Position numbers and translations under genes: made by a program. 14,457 nt of DNA from JBNJEL01 sp051745835 (GTDB taxonomy: Bacteria > Bacillota > Halanaerobiia > Halobacteroidales > Acetohalobiaceae), in assembly GCA_051745835.1 (NCBI GenBank), contig JBNJEL010000044.1:1-14457 (forward strand). Reading direction: 5' to 3'. Below are positions 6,501 to 12,907 of the stretch, piece by piece. Position 1 is the first letter of the stretch. Every line of letters begins with the position of its first letter. The notes under the pieces are model-generated. The model made no database searches. It was not told where the DNA came from and saw only the letters and a list, made by a program, of their open reading frames with translations.

Positions 6501-7628
6501 TTAAGTTTTAAAACAGACTAAATTATCACGATGAATCACTTCATCATAATCTTGATAACCTAACTCTTCCTTAATCTCAGTCGATTGCAACCCTTTAATC
6601 TCTCTTACTTCCGCAGCCGAATAATTAATAATCCCTCGTCCAATCTTATCTTCCGAAGTCTTAATATCGACCACATCACCTGCTTTAAAGTCATCACTTA
6701 CTGCTGTAACACCGCAAGGTAGAAGACTCGTTCCTTGATGTAACAGAGCCTCTGCTGCTCCTTGGTCAACAATAACCGCTCCTTGTACTGAAAGATTAAA
6801 AGCAATCCACTTCTTACGACTCGCTAACTCCTCTACTTCCGGAATAAAGATTGTACCGGGATTAACTCCGCGATTAATCTCATCTAAGACATGCTCCTGA
6901 CTGCCATTAGCAATCATCATCATAATTCCAGCCCGCGTAGCAATCTTAGCTGCTTCTAACTTAGTTACCATCCCTCCGGTACCACGAGTAGTACCAGCAC
7001 CTCCGGCTAATTCTTCTAGCTCCGGTGTAATCTCCTCTACTCTAGAGATTAATTCTGCTGATTCATCTTTACGAGGATCACTAGTATAGATCCCCTCTAC
7101 ATCAGATAAGATGACTAATAAATCAGCATCGATTAAAGTAGCTACCAGCGCCGATAAAGTATCATTATCACCAAACTTAATCTCATCGACTGCTACTGTA
7201 TCATTCTCATTAATTACCGGAATCAAGCCGTAATCGAGTAATTTAAATAAGGTATTGCGGGAATTTAAATACCGCTTGCGTTCCGTAATATCGCTACGTG
7301 TTAGTAGAACTTGGGCTAAAGTAGCACCATACTCACTAAAGAACTTCTCATAAATCTGCATCAACAGTCCTTGCCCGACGGCAGCTAAAGCCTGCTTGGC
7401 TGGTAGATTATCTGGATTGTTAGTCATCCCCAGCTTACCTCGGCCAGCACTTATCGCCCCCGACGTTACCACCACTATCTCCTTATCTTGGTTATGGAGA
7501 TTAACTAATTGTCGCACTAAAGCTTCAATGCGTGCTAAATCCAACTTAGAGGTGGAGTGAGTTAGAGTGCTGCTACCGACCTTAACTACAATTCTTTTTG
7601 CTTCTGCTAATTGATCTATCTTTGACAT
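6501..7628 (-). CDS. proB: Glutamate 5-kinase with C-terminal PUA domain
   Basis: Phosphorylates L-glutamate with ATP to gamma-glutamyl phosphate, the committed step of proline synthesis and usually the point of proline feedback inhibition. The amino-acid kinase domain (about 10-260) shows KVGSS (16-20), VVTSGAISAG (53-62), NENDTV (140-145), FGDNDTLSA (152-160) and the glycine-rich GTGGM (216-220). A PUA domain follows at about 278-352, as in most bacterial ProB; total 375 residues, full length. It starts with ATG after GGTGAT and lies 16 bases from the yhbY stop, within the obgE-yhbY-proB-proA unit. In a halophile, proline could also serve as an osmolyte, but nothing here shows that. Confidence 0.97.
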   Translation of the reverse strand: MSKIDQLAEAKRIVVKVGSSTLTHSTSKLDLARIEALVRQLVNLHNQDKEIVVVTSGAISAGRGKLGMTNNPDNLPAKQALAAVGQGLLMQIYEKFFSEYGATLAQVLLTRSDITERKRYLNSRNTLFKLLDYGLIPVINENDTVAVDEIKFGDNDTLSALVATLIDADLLVILSDVEGIYTSDPRKDESAELISRVEEITPELEELAGGAGTTRGTGGMVTKLEAAKIATRAGIMMMIANGSQEHVLDEINRGVNPGTIFIPEVEELASRKKWIAFNLSVQGAVIVDQGAAEALLHQGTSLLPCGVTAVSDDFKAGDVVDIKTSEDKIGRGIINYSAAEVREIKGLQSTEIKEELGYQDYDEVIHRDNLVCFKT

Positions 7629-7644
7629 CGAATCACCAACCTAC

Positions 7645-7938
7645 TTAGTCTGGCAGATTATAGTGCGGTTCTTCTTCATTACGACGATAGATCAAACAGA
7701 CACTACCGATCACCTGCACTACATCCGCATCACACTTCTCAGCTAATTCATCAGCTACTTCACGTGAGGTATAGAGTGAATTATTTAAAGCGCGCACCTT
7801 AATTAACTCTTTAGCTGATAATACCTCTTCTACCTGTTCAAGTACTTCTTCTGTAATGCCGTGTTTACCAATCTGCACTACAGGATCTAATTGATTACCT
7901 TCTTTTCTTAAATAACTTCTCTGTTTACCGGTTAACAT
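7645..7938 (-). CDS. yhbY: YhbY-family ribosome assembly RNA-binding protein (CRM domain)
   Basis: A 97-residue single CRM (CRS1-YhbY) domain, the usual size. The fold is KH-like, with the GxxG-type loop GKHG at residues 24-27 and the conserved openings TGKQRSYLRKEG and IKVRALNNS. Family members bind pre-50S ribosomal particles and act in large-subunit assembly. An AAGGAGG site lies 10 bases before the ATG. The gene sits between obgE, whose GTPase acts in the same assembly pathway, and proB, the order seen in many Bacillota. Confidence 0.93.
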   Translation of the reverse strand: MLTGKQRSYLRKEGNQLDPVVQIGKHGITEEVLEQVEEVLSAKELIKVRALNNSLYTSREVADELAEKCDADVVQVIGSVCLIYRRNEEEPHYNLPD

Positions 7939-7976
7939 CCTGCCTGCACCTCCTTTAATTCAGACCACTTCTCTAT

Positions 7977-9269
7977 CTATTCAGCAAAGTATTCAAACTC
8001 AATCTCACCGATCTTAACAGTATCTCCTTCACTAATACCTCGTTCTATTAAAGCCTCTTCAACCCCCATCTTCTCTAATACTTGAGCAAAATGATAAGCT
8101 GATTCATCACTAGTTAGATCAGTCATCGCTACTTTACGTTCAATCTCATCACCTTTAACTAGATAATAGTCCTCACGTTCAATAATCTCAAACCGCTTCT
8201 CTTCCTCGCGCGGTTGAGGCCCTTTAATTACTACTTCTTCATCGCTTTGTTCTTCTTCTACTGTAATCTCATCAGCTTCACTAACCGCCTGCTCTACAGC
8301 ACGAATCAATTCATCTAAACCTTCGCCGGTTACCGCTGAGATAGGAAAGACCTGATAGCCTTGCTCCTCTAACTTAGACTTAATCTCAGTAATATTCTCT
8401 TGGGCTCGCGGCAGATCCATCTTATTAGCCGCTACTAGCTGTTCCCGCTGACATAACTGAGGATTAAACTTCTCTAACTCTTCGGTAATTATCTCAAAAT
8501 CTTCGAGTGGATCACGCCCTTCGCGTCCAGTCGTATCCAATACATGTAAGATCACTTTTGTCCGCTCTAAATGACGTAAAAAGTCATCACCTAAACCTAC
8601 ACCCGAGTGAGCTCCTTCAATCAAGCCCGGAATATCAGCCATCACAAAGCTGCTGTAATCACCAGTTTTAACTACTCCTAAATTAGGCTCTAACGTAGTA
8701 AAGTGATAATTACCGATCTTCGGCTGAGCAGCAGAAACATTAGAGATTAAAGTAGACTTCCCGACATTAGGAAATCCAACTAAACCTACATCAGCTAACA
8801 ACTTTAACTCCAAACGAATCTTCTTCTTCTCACCAGGTTCACCATTCTCTGAAAACTTAGGTGCTCGCCGCGTAGAAGATTTAAAACGTGAATTACCTTT
8901 ACCACCACGACCGCCTTCAGCAATCACTACACGGTCATCTTCATCTGTCAAATCAGCAATTACTTCATCACTTCCTGCTTGGTAGACTACTGTCCCTGGT
9001 GGCACAGGAACTATTAGATCACTACCTGACTTTCCATGTTGATTCTTACTCTGTCCATGTCCACCATCTTCAGCTTGATAGCGATCCCGCTCTCTAAACT
9101 CTAATAGAGTATTCAATCCTTCATCAACAGTTAAAACTACATCGCCACCAGCTCCGCCGTCGCCGCCATCAGGACCACCCTGCGGCTCAAATTTCTCGCG
9201 ACGAAAACTAGTTGAACCATTACCTCCGCGTCCACCTTCAACTTTAATTTCTGCTTCATCTACAAACAT
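7977..9269 (-). CDS. obgE: GTPase Obg, 50S ribosome assembly
   Basis: Essential GTPase that associates with the 50S subunit and links assembly to the (p)ppGpp response. Three domains are visible: the glycine-rich Obg fold (1-158: GGRGGNGSTSFRREK, GGPDGGDGGAGG); the G domain with G1 GFPNVGKS (165-172), G2 threonines at 191-192, G3 DIPG (212-215), G4 NKMD (282-285) and G5 SAVTG (311-315); and a C-terminal OCT domain (about 350-430) with the GDTVKIGEIEFEY ending. The 430 residues match the longer Gram-positive form. The linker at 332-358 is strikingly acidic. The ribosome site (AGGACGG) is modest. The gene is cut off from rpmA by a terminator and has its own promoter candidate. Confidence 0.97.
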   Translation of the reverse strand: MFVDEAEIKVEGGRGGNGSTSFRREKFEPQGGPDGGDGGAGGDVVLTVDEGLNTLLEFRERDRYQAEDGGHGQSKNQHGKSGSDLIVPVPPGTVVYQAGSDEVIADLTDEDDRVVIAEGGRGGKGNSRFKSSTRRAPKFSENGEPGEKKKIRLELKLLADVGLVGFPNVGKSTLISNVSAAQPKIGNYHFTTLEPNLGVVKTGDYSSFVMADIPGLIEGAHSGVGLGDDFLRHLERTKVILHVLDTTGREGRDPLEDFEIITEELEKFNPQLCQREQLVAANKMDLPRAQENITEIKSKLEEQGYQVFPISAVTGEGLDELIRAVEQAVSEADEITVEEEQSDEEVVIKGPQPREEEKRFEIIEREDYYLVKGDEIERKVAMTDLTSDESAYHFAQVLEKMGVEEALIERGISEGDTVKIGEIEFEYFAE

Positions 9270-9286
9270 CTAGTAAGCACCGTCCT

Positions 9287-9315
9287 ATATTACAATTTAA
9301 TTCTTAATTAGTCTA
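9287..9315 (-). promoter_or_regulatory. Candidate promoter of obgE-yhbY-proBA
   Basis: On the minus strand TAGACT (9310-9315), 17 bases, then TAATAT (9287-9292) preceded by TTG. Each hexamer matches consensus at four of six positions, but the spacing is ideal. The site lies between the rpmA terminator and the obgE start, where a promoter is expected. Confidence 0.4.
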
Positions 9316-9336
9316 CCCTAATCTGCTCTGATTAAC

Positions 9337-9368
9337 AAAAAACTCCCAGCTACTAAAGACTGGGAGTT
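9337..9368 (-). terminator. Intrinsic terminator after rpmA
   Basis: AACTCCCAG (9341-9349) pairs perfectly with CTGGGAGTT (9360-9368) around a 10-nt loop; on the minus strand a run of T follows (9337-9342). It starts 14 bases past the rpmA stop and separates the ribosomal-protein transcript from obgE. Confidence 0.88.
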
Positions 9369-9382
9369 AATAACAGATCTAT

Positions 9383-9685
9383 TTATGATAACATCTCTAA
9401 TTGATCTTCAGTATAAACGCTCACTTGTCGCGACTTACGACCTTTGCGCTCAAAAGTAACATATCCGTCTTGTTTAGCAAATAGAGTATCATCTTTGCCA
9501 CGACCTACATTTAAACCAGGTTTAAACTTAGTACCTCGCTGTCTAACAATGATACTACCAGCTGGTACAAATTGTCCATCGTGACTCTTAACTCCCAAAC
9601 GCTTAGAGATACTATCTCTACCATTATTAGAACTACCAACTGCCTTCTTTTGAGCAAATAATTGTAGATTCATCTCTTTAATCAT
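9383..9685 (-). CDS. rpmA: 50S ribosomal protein L27 with cleavable N-terminal extension
   Basis: L27 reaches into the peptidyl-transferase centre. The 100-residue product carries the Firmicutes extension: MNLQLFA precedes QKKAVGSSNNGRDS, and the Prp protease is expected to cut after Ala11 to expose the functional N-terminus. The conserved core follows (KRLGVKSHDGQFVPAGSI, RQRGTKFKPGLNVGRGKDDT). The first ATG (9685) is chosen because AAGGGGG lies 8 bases upstream; the second ATG (9673), giving the more usual MNLQLFA start, would be 20 bases away. The extension is therefore four residues longer (MIKE) than in many relatives. The start overlaps the end of prp by 8 bases, indicating translational coupling of protease and substrate. 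Confidence 0.96.
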   Translation of the reverse strand: MIKEMNLQLFAQKKAVGSSNNGRDSISKRLGVKSHDGQFVPAGSIIVRQRGTKFKPGLNVGRGKDDTLFAKQDGYVTFERKGRKSRQVSVYTEDQLEMLS

Positions 9686-10010
9686 TATTCTTACCCCCTT
9701 CCGTTAATCTTAACCTATCACTATAGGAGTCGACTGTCTTCTCTAAACCTACTACCATCGTCTCCAAAATCGCATTAACTTCCTCGGTATTCTTAATCTC
9801 GCTTAAATCACAACTTAACCAGCCATCTTCTTGACTAACTTCTACTTCTAAATCCAAATATTCAGTTAAGCCAAAGATAGCTGTCTGTAAAATAGCAGAT
9901 ACCGCAGCACAGACAATATCTCTGCCGTGCTCTGCATACTCTGCGTGACCACTAGCTTTAAAACTTACTACTTCACCAGCTTGATTGCGGTCAATCGTCA
10001 CCTCTACCAT
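9678..10010 (-). CDS. prp: Ribosomal-processing cysteine protease Prp
   Basis: Prp (YsxB family) removes the N-terminal extension of L27. The predicted 110-residue protein has the catalytic pair in SGHAEYAEHGRDIVCAAVSA. With the start used here these are His22 and Cys34, the same numbering as described for the Staphylococcus aureus enzyme, which supports the ATG at 10010. An upstream in-frame TTG (10031) would add seven residues inside rplU. The ATG follows the rplU stop by one base and has only a weak distant GAGG, so translation probably couples to rplU. The rplU-prp-rpmA order is the standard Firmicutes arrangement. Confidence 0.93.
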   Translation of the reverse strand: MVEVTIDRNQAGEVVSFKASGHAEYAEHGRDIVCAAVSAILQTAIFGLTEYLDLEVEVSQEDGWLSCDLSEIKNTEEVNAILETMVVGLEKTVDSYSDRLRLTEGGKNND

Positions 10011-10011
10011 C

Positions 10012-10323
10012 TTACAGCTTAATATCCTCAATCATCACCTTAGTATAAGGCTGTCGATGTCCCTGCTTCTTACGATAATTATTCTTAGGCTTATACTTAA
10101 AGACAATAATCTTATCGCCTTTACCATGTTCTACAACTTTACCTTTTACAGTAGCATCAGCTAAATTAGGCTGTCCTACCTCTAACTGATCGCCATTAGA
10201 GATAGCCTTAATAGTATCAAATTCTACTTCTTCATCTTCAGCTACATCTAGCTTTTCAATCTCAACTATTTCGCCTTCTTCAACTTTATACTGCTTACCA
10301 CCTGTTTCTATAATCGCATACAT
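10012..10323 (-). CDS. rplU: 50S ribosomal protein L21
   Basis: A 103-residue L21, the standard length, binding 23S rRNA. Signatures include the start MYAIIETGGKQYKVEEG and the basic C-terminal stretch IIVFKYKPKNNYRKKQGHRQ followed by YTKVMIEDI. The middle (about 16-40) is unusually acidic for a ribosomal protein. GGAGG lies 12 bases before the ATG. It is the first gene after a strong promoter and a structured leader, so it probably sets the expression of prp and rpmA by autogenous control. Confidence 0.97.
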   Translation of the reverse strand: MYAIIETGGKQYKVEEGEIVEIEKLDVAEDEEVEFDTIKAISNGDQLEVGQPNLADATVKGKVVEHGKGDKIIVFKYKPKNNYRKKQGHRQPYTKVMIEDIKL

Positions 10324-10441
10324 TATCTTAAAACACCTCCTCTACCTCAGACTCGCCGGTACTTAGGCAAACATTACGTTTTTTAAAGCCCGCACCGAGC
10401 GGTTTGGGTAATCACACGCCGATACTAATTACCACTTACAA
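10324..10441 (-). promoter_or_regulatory. L21-type ribosomal leader RNA (5' UTR of rplU)
   Basis: About 118 nt separate the predicted transcription start from the rplU ATG, and this stretch is more GC-rich than other intergenic DNA here. On the minus strand ATTAC (10408-10412) can pair with GTAAT (10373-10377) around an inner CCGC-5-GCGG hairpin (10390-10402), followed by a single-stranded A-rich run and GTACCGGCGAG. An L21 leader family is known upstream of rplU in low-GC Gram-positives; position and structure fit, but I cannot score the covariance model here. Confidence 0.65.
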
Positions 10442-10447
10442 GTCAGC

Positions 10448-10476
10448 ATTTTAGCACAATTTAGAGTCAATGTCAA
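10448..10476 (-). promoter_or_regulatory. Strong promoter of rplU-prp-rpmA
   Basis: A consensus TTGACA (10471-10476), exactly 17 bases, then TAAAAT (10448-10453) on the minus strand. It begins only two bases beyond the RNase G stop codon (10479-10481). The predicted start is near 10441. Confidence 0.85.
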
Positions 10477-10478
10477 GT

Positions 10479-12161
10479 TTAGAGGGTATCAATCACCTCT
10501 GCCTTAGCATAAGTACGATAGACCTTCTTAATCTTGACTTTAACCTCCTCGCCTACTAAGTGACTAGCATCTATAATATCAATAATAAAACCTTCCACTC
10601 GAGCAATACCGTGCTGTTTGTTAGTCACATGAGTCTCTTCTATCTCTAAAGTTAGCTCATCCCCCTCAGCAACCGGTAAAGCTAGCTTAACAATCTCATC
10701 TTGAGTTCCTAAGGCTACCACATCAATCTCTTCAATATGTAAATCCTGCGCCCCTTTAACATAAATATGACGACCTAATTCTGACTCTAACTCCTCTAAA
10801 TTATTACCACCTAAACCAATCAATCTAGCTGCAACCTGTGGATGAACCTCTACTAAGACTGCTTCCTGATCATTATTATTAAATAGCTTCTTTAACTTTC
10901 TAATTGTCTTTAAAGCTACAGTATCCTCCGATAAGACCCGTCCACTTCCTTGACAATAAGGACAGGACTTCTGTAAAAACTCAGCTACGCCTTCCTTCTC
11001 CTTTTTGCGAGTCATCTCCACTAAACCTAACTCCGTTAAACCTAAGATAGCTGTCTTAGTTTTATCCTTAGCTAACTCTTCTTCTAATGCTGATACTACC
11101 TGTGATTGATGCTGCTTATTCTTCATATCAATGAAATCAATAATGATAATCCCACCGATATTTCTTAACTTTAACTGCTTAGCAATCTCTACTGCTGCCT
11201 CTAAATTAGTCTTCAGCACTGTATCAGCTAAATTCTTACTCCCGACAAATTTACCAGTATTAACATCAACTGCTGTTAGAGCTTCCGTAGAATCAAAGAT
11301 AATATATCCACCGCAGTTTAGCCAAACTCTACGCTTAATTAACTTCTCTACCTCTGACTCAAGGTGATAATACTCAAATAGCGGCTTACTTTGATCATAT
11401 AACTTAATCCGCGACTTCAAATGAGGCGAGATAAAGTCAACTAACTCCTTAATCTCTTGGTATTCCGCTTGGTCATCAATTAAGACCCGATCTACCTCGG
11501 TTGTTAACTTATCTCTTACAATCTTACTAACTAAATCTAGATCACTATGAAGTACTGCTGGAGCTTCCTGCTGACGATAATTATGAAGTGTCTTCTGCCA
11601 TAGATTAACCAAAAATTGTAAATCCTGCTCTAAAGCAGTCCGCGACTTATTAGCTGCTGCAGTACGTACAATTACCCCCATCTCATCCGGTCTAATATCT
11701 TGGGCAATCTTCTTTAAGCGATCACGTTTCTGCTGATCTTCTATCCGCCGTGAAATACCAATATGAGACATAGAGGTCATTAACACTAAGTACCTACCAG
11801 GCAGGTTTAAGTCACAACTAGCTCTCGCCCCCTTATCACCAACCGGTCCCTTAGTAATCTGTACCATGATCTTTTGACCAGGTTGGACTACATCTTGAAT
11901 TGATAGATCCTTACTACGTTTTTCTTCTGGCATTAGAGCAAGAGCATCACTAACATGCAAGAACACATTCTTATCCAAACCTACATTAACAAAAGCTGCT
12001 TGCATACCGGGCAGTACATCAGTCACAATTCCCTTATAGATGCTCCCAACTATCTGCTCCTCATTCTCTCGTTCGAAGTATATCTCAGCTAGCTCATTAT
12101 CTTCTACTACAGCTACCCTTGTCTCTTGTAATCCTACCTCAGCCAGAATCTCCTTAACCAT
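10479..12161 (-). CDS. rng: Ribonuclease G/E family endoribonuclease with C-terminal TRAM-like domain
   Basis: Endonuclease of the RNase E/G family, acting in rRNA maturation and mRNA decay. In order: an S1 RNA-binding domain (about 36-118, VGSIYKGIVTDVLPGMQAAFVNVG); the 5'-sensor/RNase H-like part; the DNase I-like catalytic core with VDVNTG (D299) and IIDFIDM (D342 and D345 region); the zinc-link CPYC (C400, C403); then a small domain. Residues about 498-560 (EGDELTLEIEETHV, HGIARVEGF, GEEVKVKIKKVYRTYAKAEV) read as a TRAM-type RNA-binding domain, absent from Escherichia coli RNase G. The 560 residues exceed the roughly 490 of E. coli RNase G by about that domain. A GGGAG site precedes the ATG. 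It lies 38 bases after the TIGR03936-like gene, a common partnership. Confidence 0.93.
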   Translation of the reverse strand: MVKEILAEVGLQETRVAVVEDNELAEIYFERENEEQIVGSIYKGIVTDVLPGMQAAFVNVGLDKNVFLHVSDALALMPEEKRSKDLSIQDVVQPGQKIMVQITKGPVGDKGARASCDLNLPGRYLVLMTSMSHIGISRRIEDQQKRDRLKKIAQDIRPDEMGVIVRTAAANKSRTALEQDLQFLVNLWQKTLHNYRQQEAPAVLHSDLDLVSKIVRDKLTTEVDRVLIDDQAEYQEIKELVDFISPHLKSRIKLYDQSKPLFEYYHLESEVEKLIKRRVWLNCGGYIIFDSTEALTAVDVNTGKFVGSKNLADTVLKTNLEAAVEIAKQLKLRNIGGIIIIDFIDMKNKQHQSQVVSALEEELAKDKTKTAILGLTELGLVEMTRKKEKEGVAEFLQKSCPYCQGSGRVLSEDTVALKTIRKLKKLFNNNDQEAVLVEVHPQVAARLIGLGGNNLEELESELGRHIYVKGAQDLHIEEIDVVALGTQDEIVKLALPVAEGDELTLEIEETHVTNKQHGIARVEGFIIDIIDASHLVGEEVKVKIKKVYRTYAKAEVIDTL

Positions 12162-12199
12162 AACTTCTCAGCTCCCTACTAAATTCCAACAATAATTAT

Positions 12200-12907
12200 T
12201 TATTCTACAGCTATTTCAATCGGAGTCTTTAACTTCGTATCTTCTTTAACATATAAACCTAACCGATGTACAGCTGTTAGATTAAACTCCTCACTAATTG
12301 GATATCTCTGCTGTAAAGCACGAACTAACTCTTCTACTCGCAGATTACCACTACTTCCTGTTTGAATTAATGCTTCTATTACGATGCTATCCTGCTTACT
12401 CTCCACCAATTCTAACTCAAAGACCATCGGTCGTAAATTAAACTCTCGATCAGACTTATTACGCCGCTGACGAACAATCATAATCTCCTCAGTAGCTAAA
12501 AAATCAGCTAACCACTCCTTAACTGTCGCTGCTGATGCTGCTTTAGTTAAGTCTAGATTAATCTGATAGTGAGCAGCATTAATCTTAGCCATCAATGATT
12601 TAGCCTGATCAGAAATCTCAGCCGCAGAGATAATTTTAATCCCTTTTGGTAACTCATTATTCAAACGTTCCTGAAATTCATTAACTGATAATTCTTCTGC
12701 TAACTCAAAATCCATATACTCACTACTACTAGTAATCCCTACAGCCAAAGCAGAACCAAAAGAGATATTAGGGCGCGGATTATAACCCTGTGAAAACTGA
12801 ACTGGTATTCGAGCTCGACGTAACGCTCTAGTAATTGTATTCATCAAATCTAAATGAGAAATAAACTTTAAATTATCACCCTTAGTAAACTCTGTTCTAA
12901 TCTTCAT
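12200..12907 (-). CDS. Radical SAM-linked protein, TIGR03936/DUF2344 type
   Basis: A conserved protein nearly always encoded directly after a TIGR03960-type radical SAM enzyme and sometimes fused to it; function unproven. The diagnostic N-terminus is present: FISHLDLMNTITRALRRARI then PVQFSQGYNPRPNISFGSAL and GITSSSEYMDFEL (residues about 14-66); the C-terminal half is less conserved. The ATG at 12907 is chosen (235 residues), with AGGTGA just upstream; an in-frame GTG at 12916 overlaps that site. The start lies inside the last codons of the radical SAM gene (11-base overlap), so the two are translationally coupled. RNase G follows. The context hints at RNA or ribosome modification, but that is inference. 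Confidence 0.88.
   Translation of the reverse strand: MKIRTEFTKGDNLKFISHLDLMNTITRALRRARIPVQFSQGYNPRPNISFGSALAVGITSSSEYMDFELAEELSVNEFQERLNNELPKGIKIISAAEISDQAKSLMAKINAAHYQINLDLTKAASAATVKEWLADFLATEEIMIVRQRRNKSDREFNLRPMVFELELVESKQDSIVIEALIQTGSSGNLRVEELVRALQQRYPISEEFNLTAVHRLGLYVKEDTKLKTPIEIAVE

Noticed and set aside
6241..6504. Plus-strand open reading frame opposite proA
   Set aside because: Antisense shadow of the strongly supported proA start region; low-complexity Ser/Ala/Leu product, no ribosome site noted.
8888..9097. Plus-strand open reading frame opposite obgE
   Set aside because: Antisense of the glycine-rich Obg domain; the His/Leu-rich product is a by-product of Gly codons.
11131..11367. 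Plus-strand open reading frame opposite rng
   Set aside because: Antisense shadow of the RNase G catalytic core, no recognisable domain.
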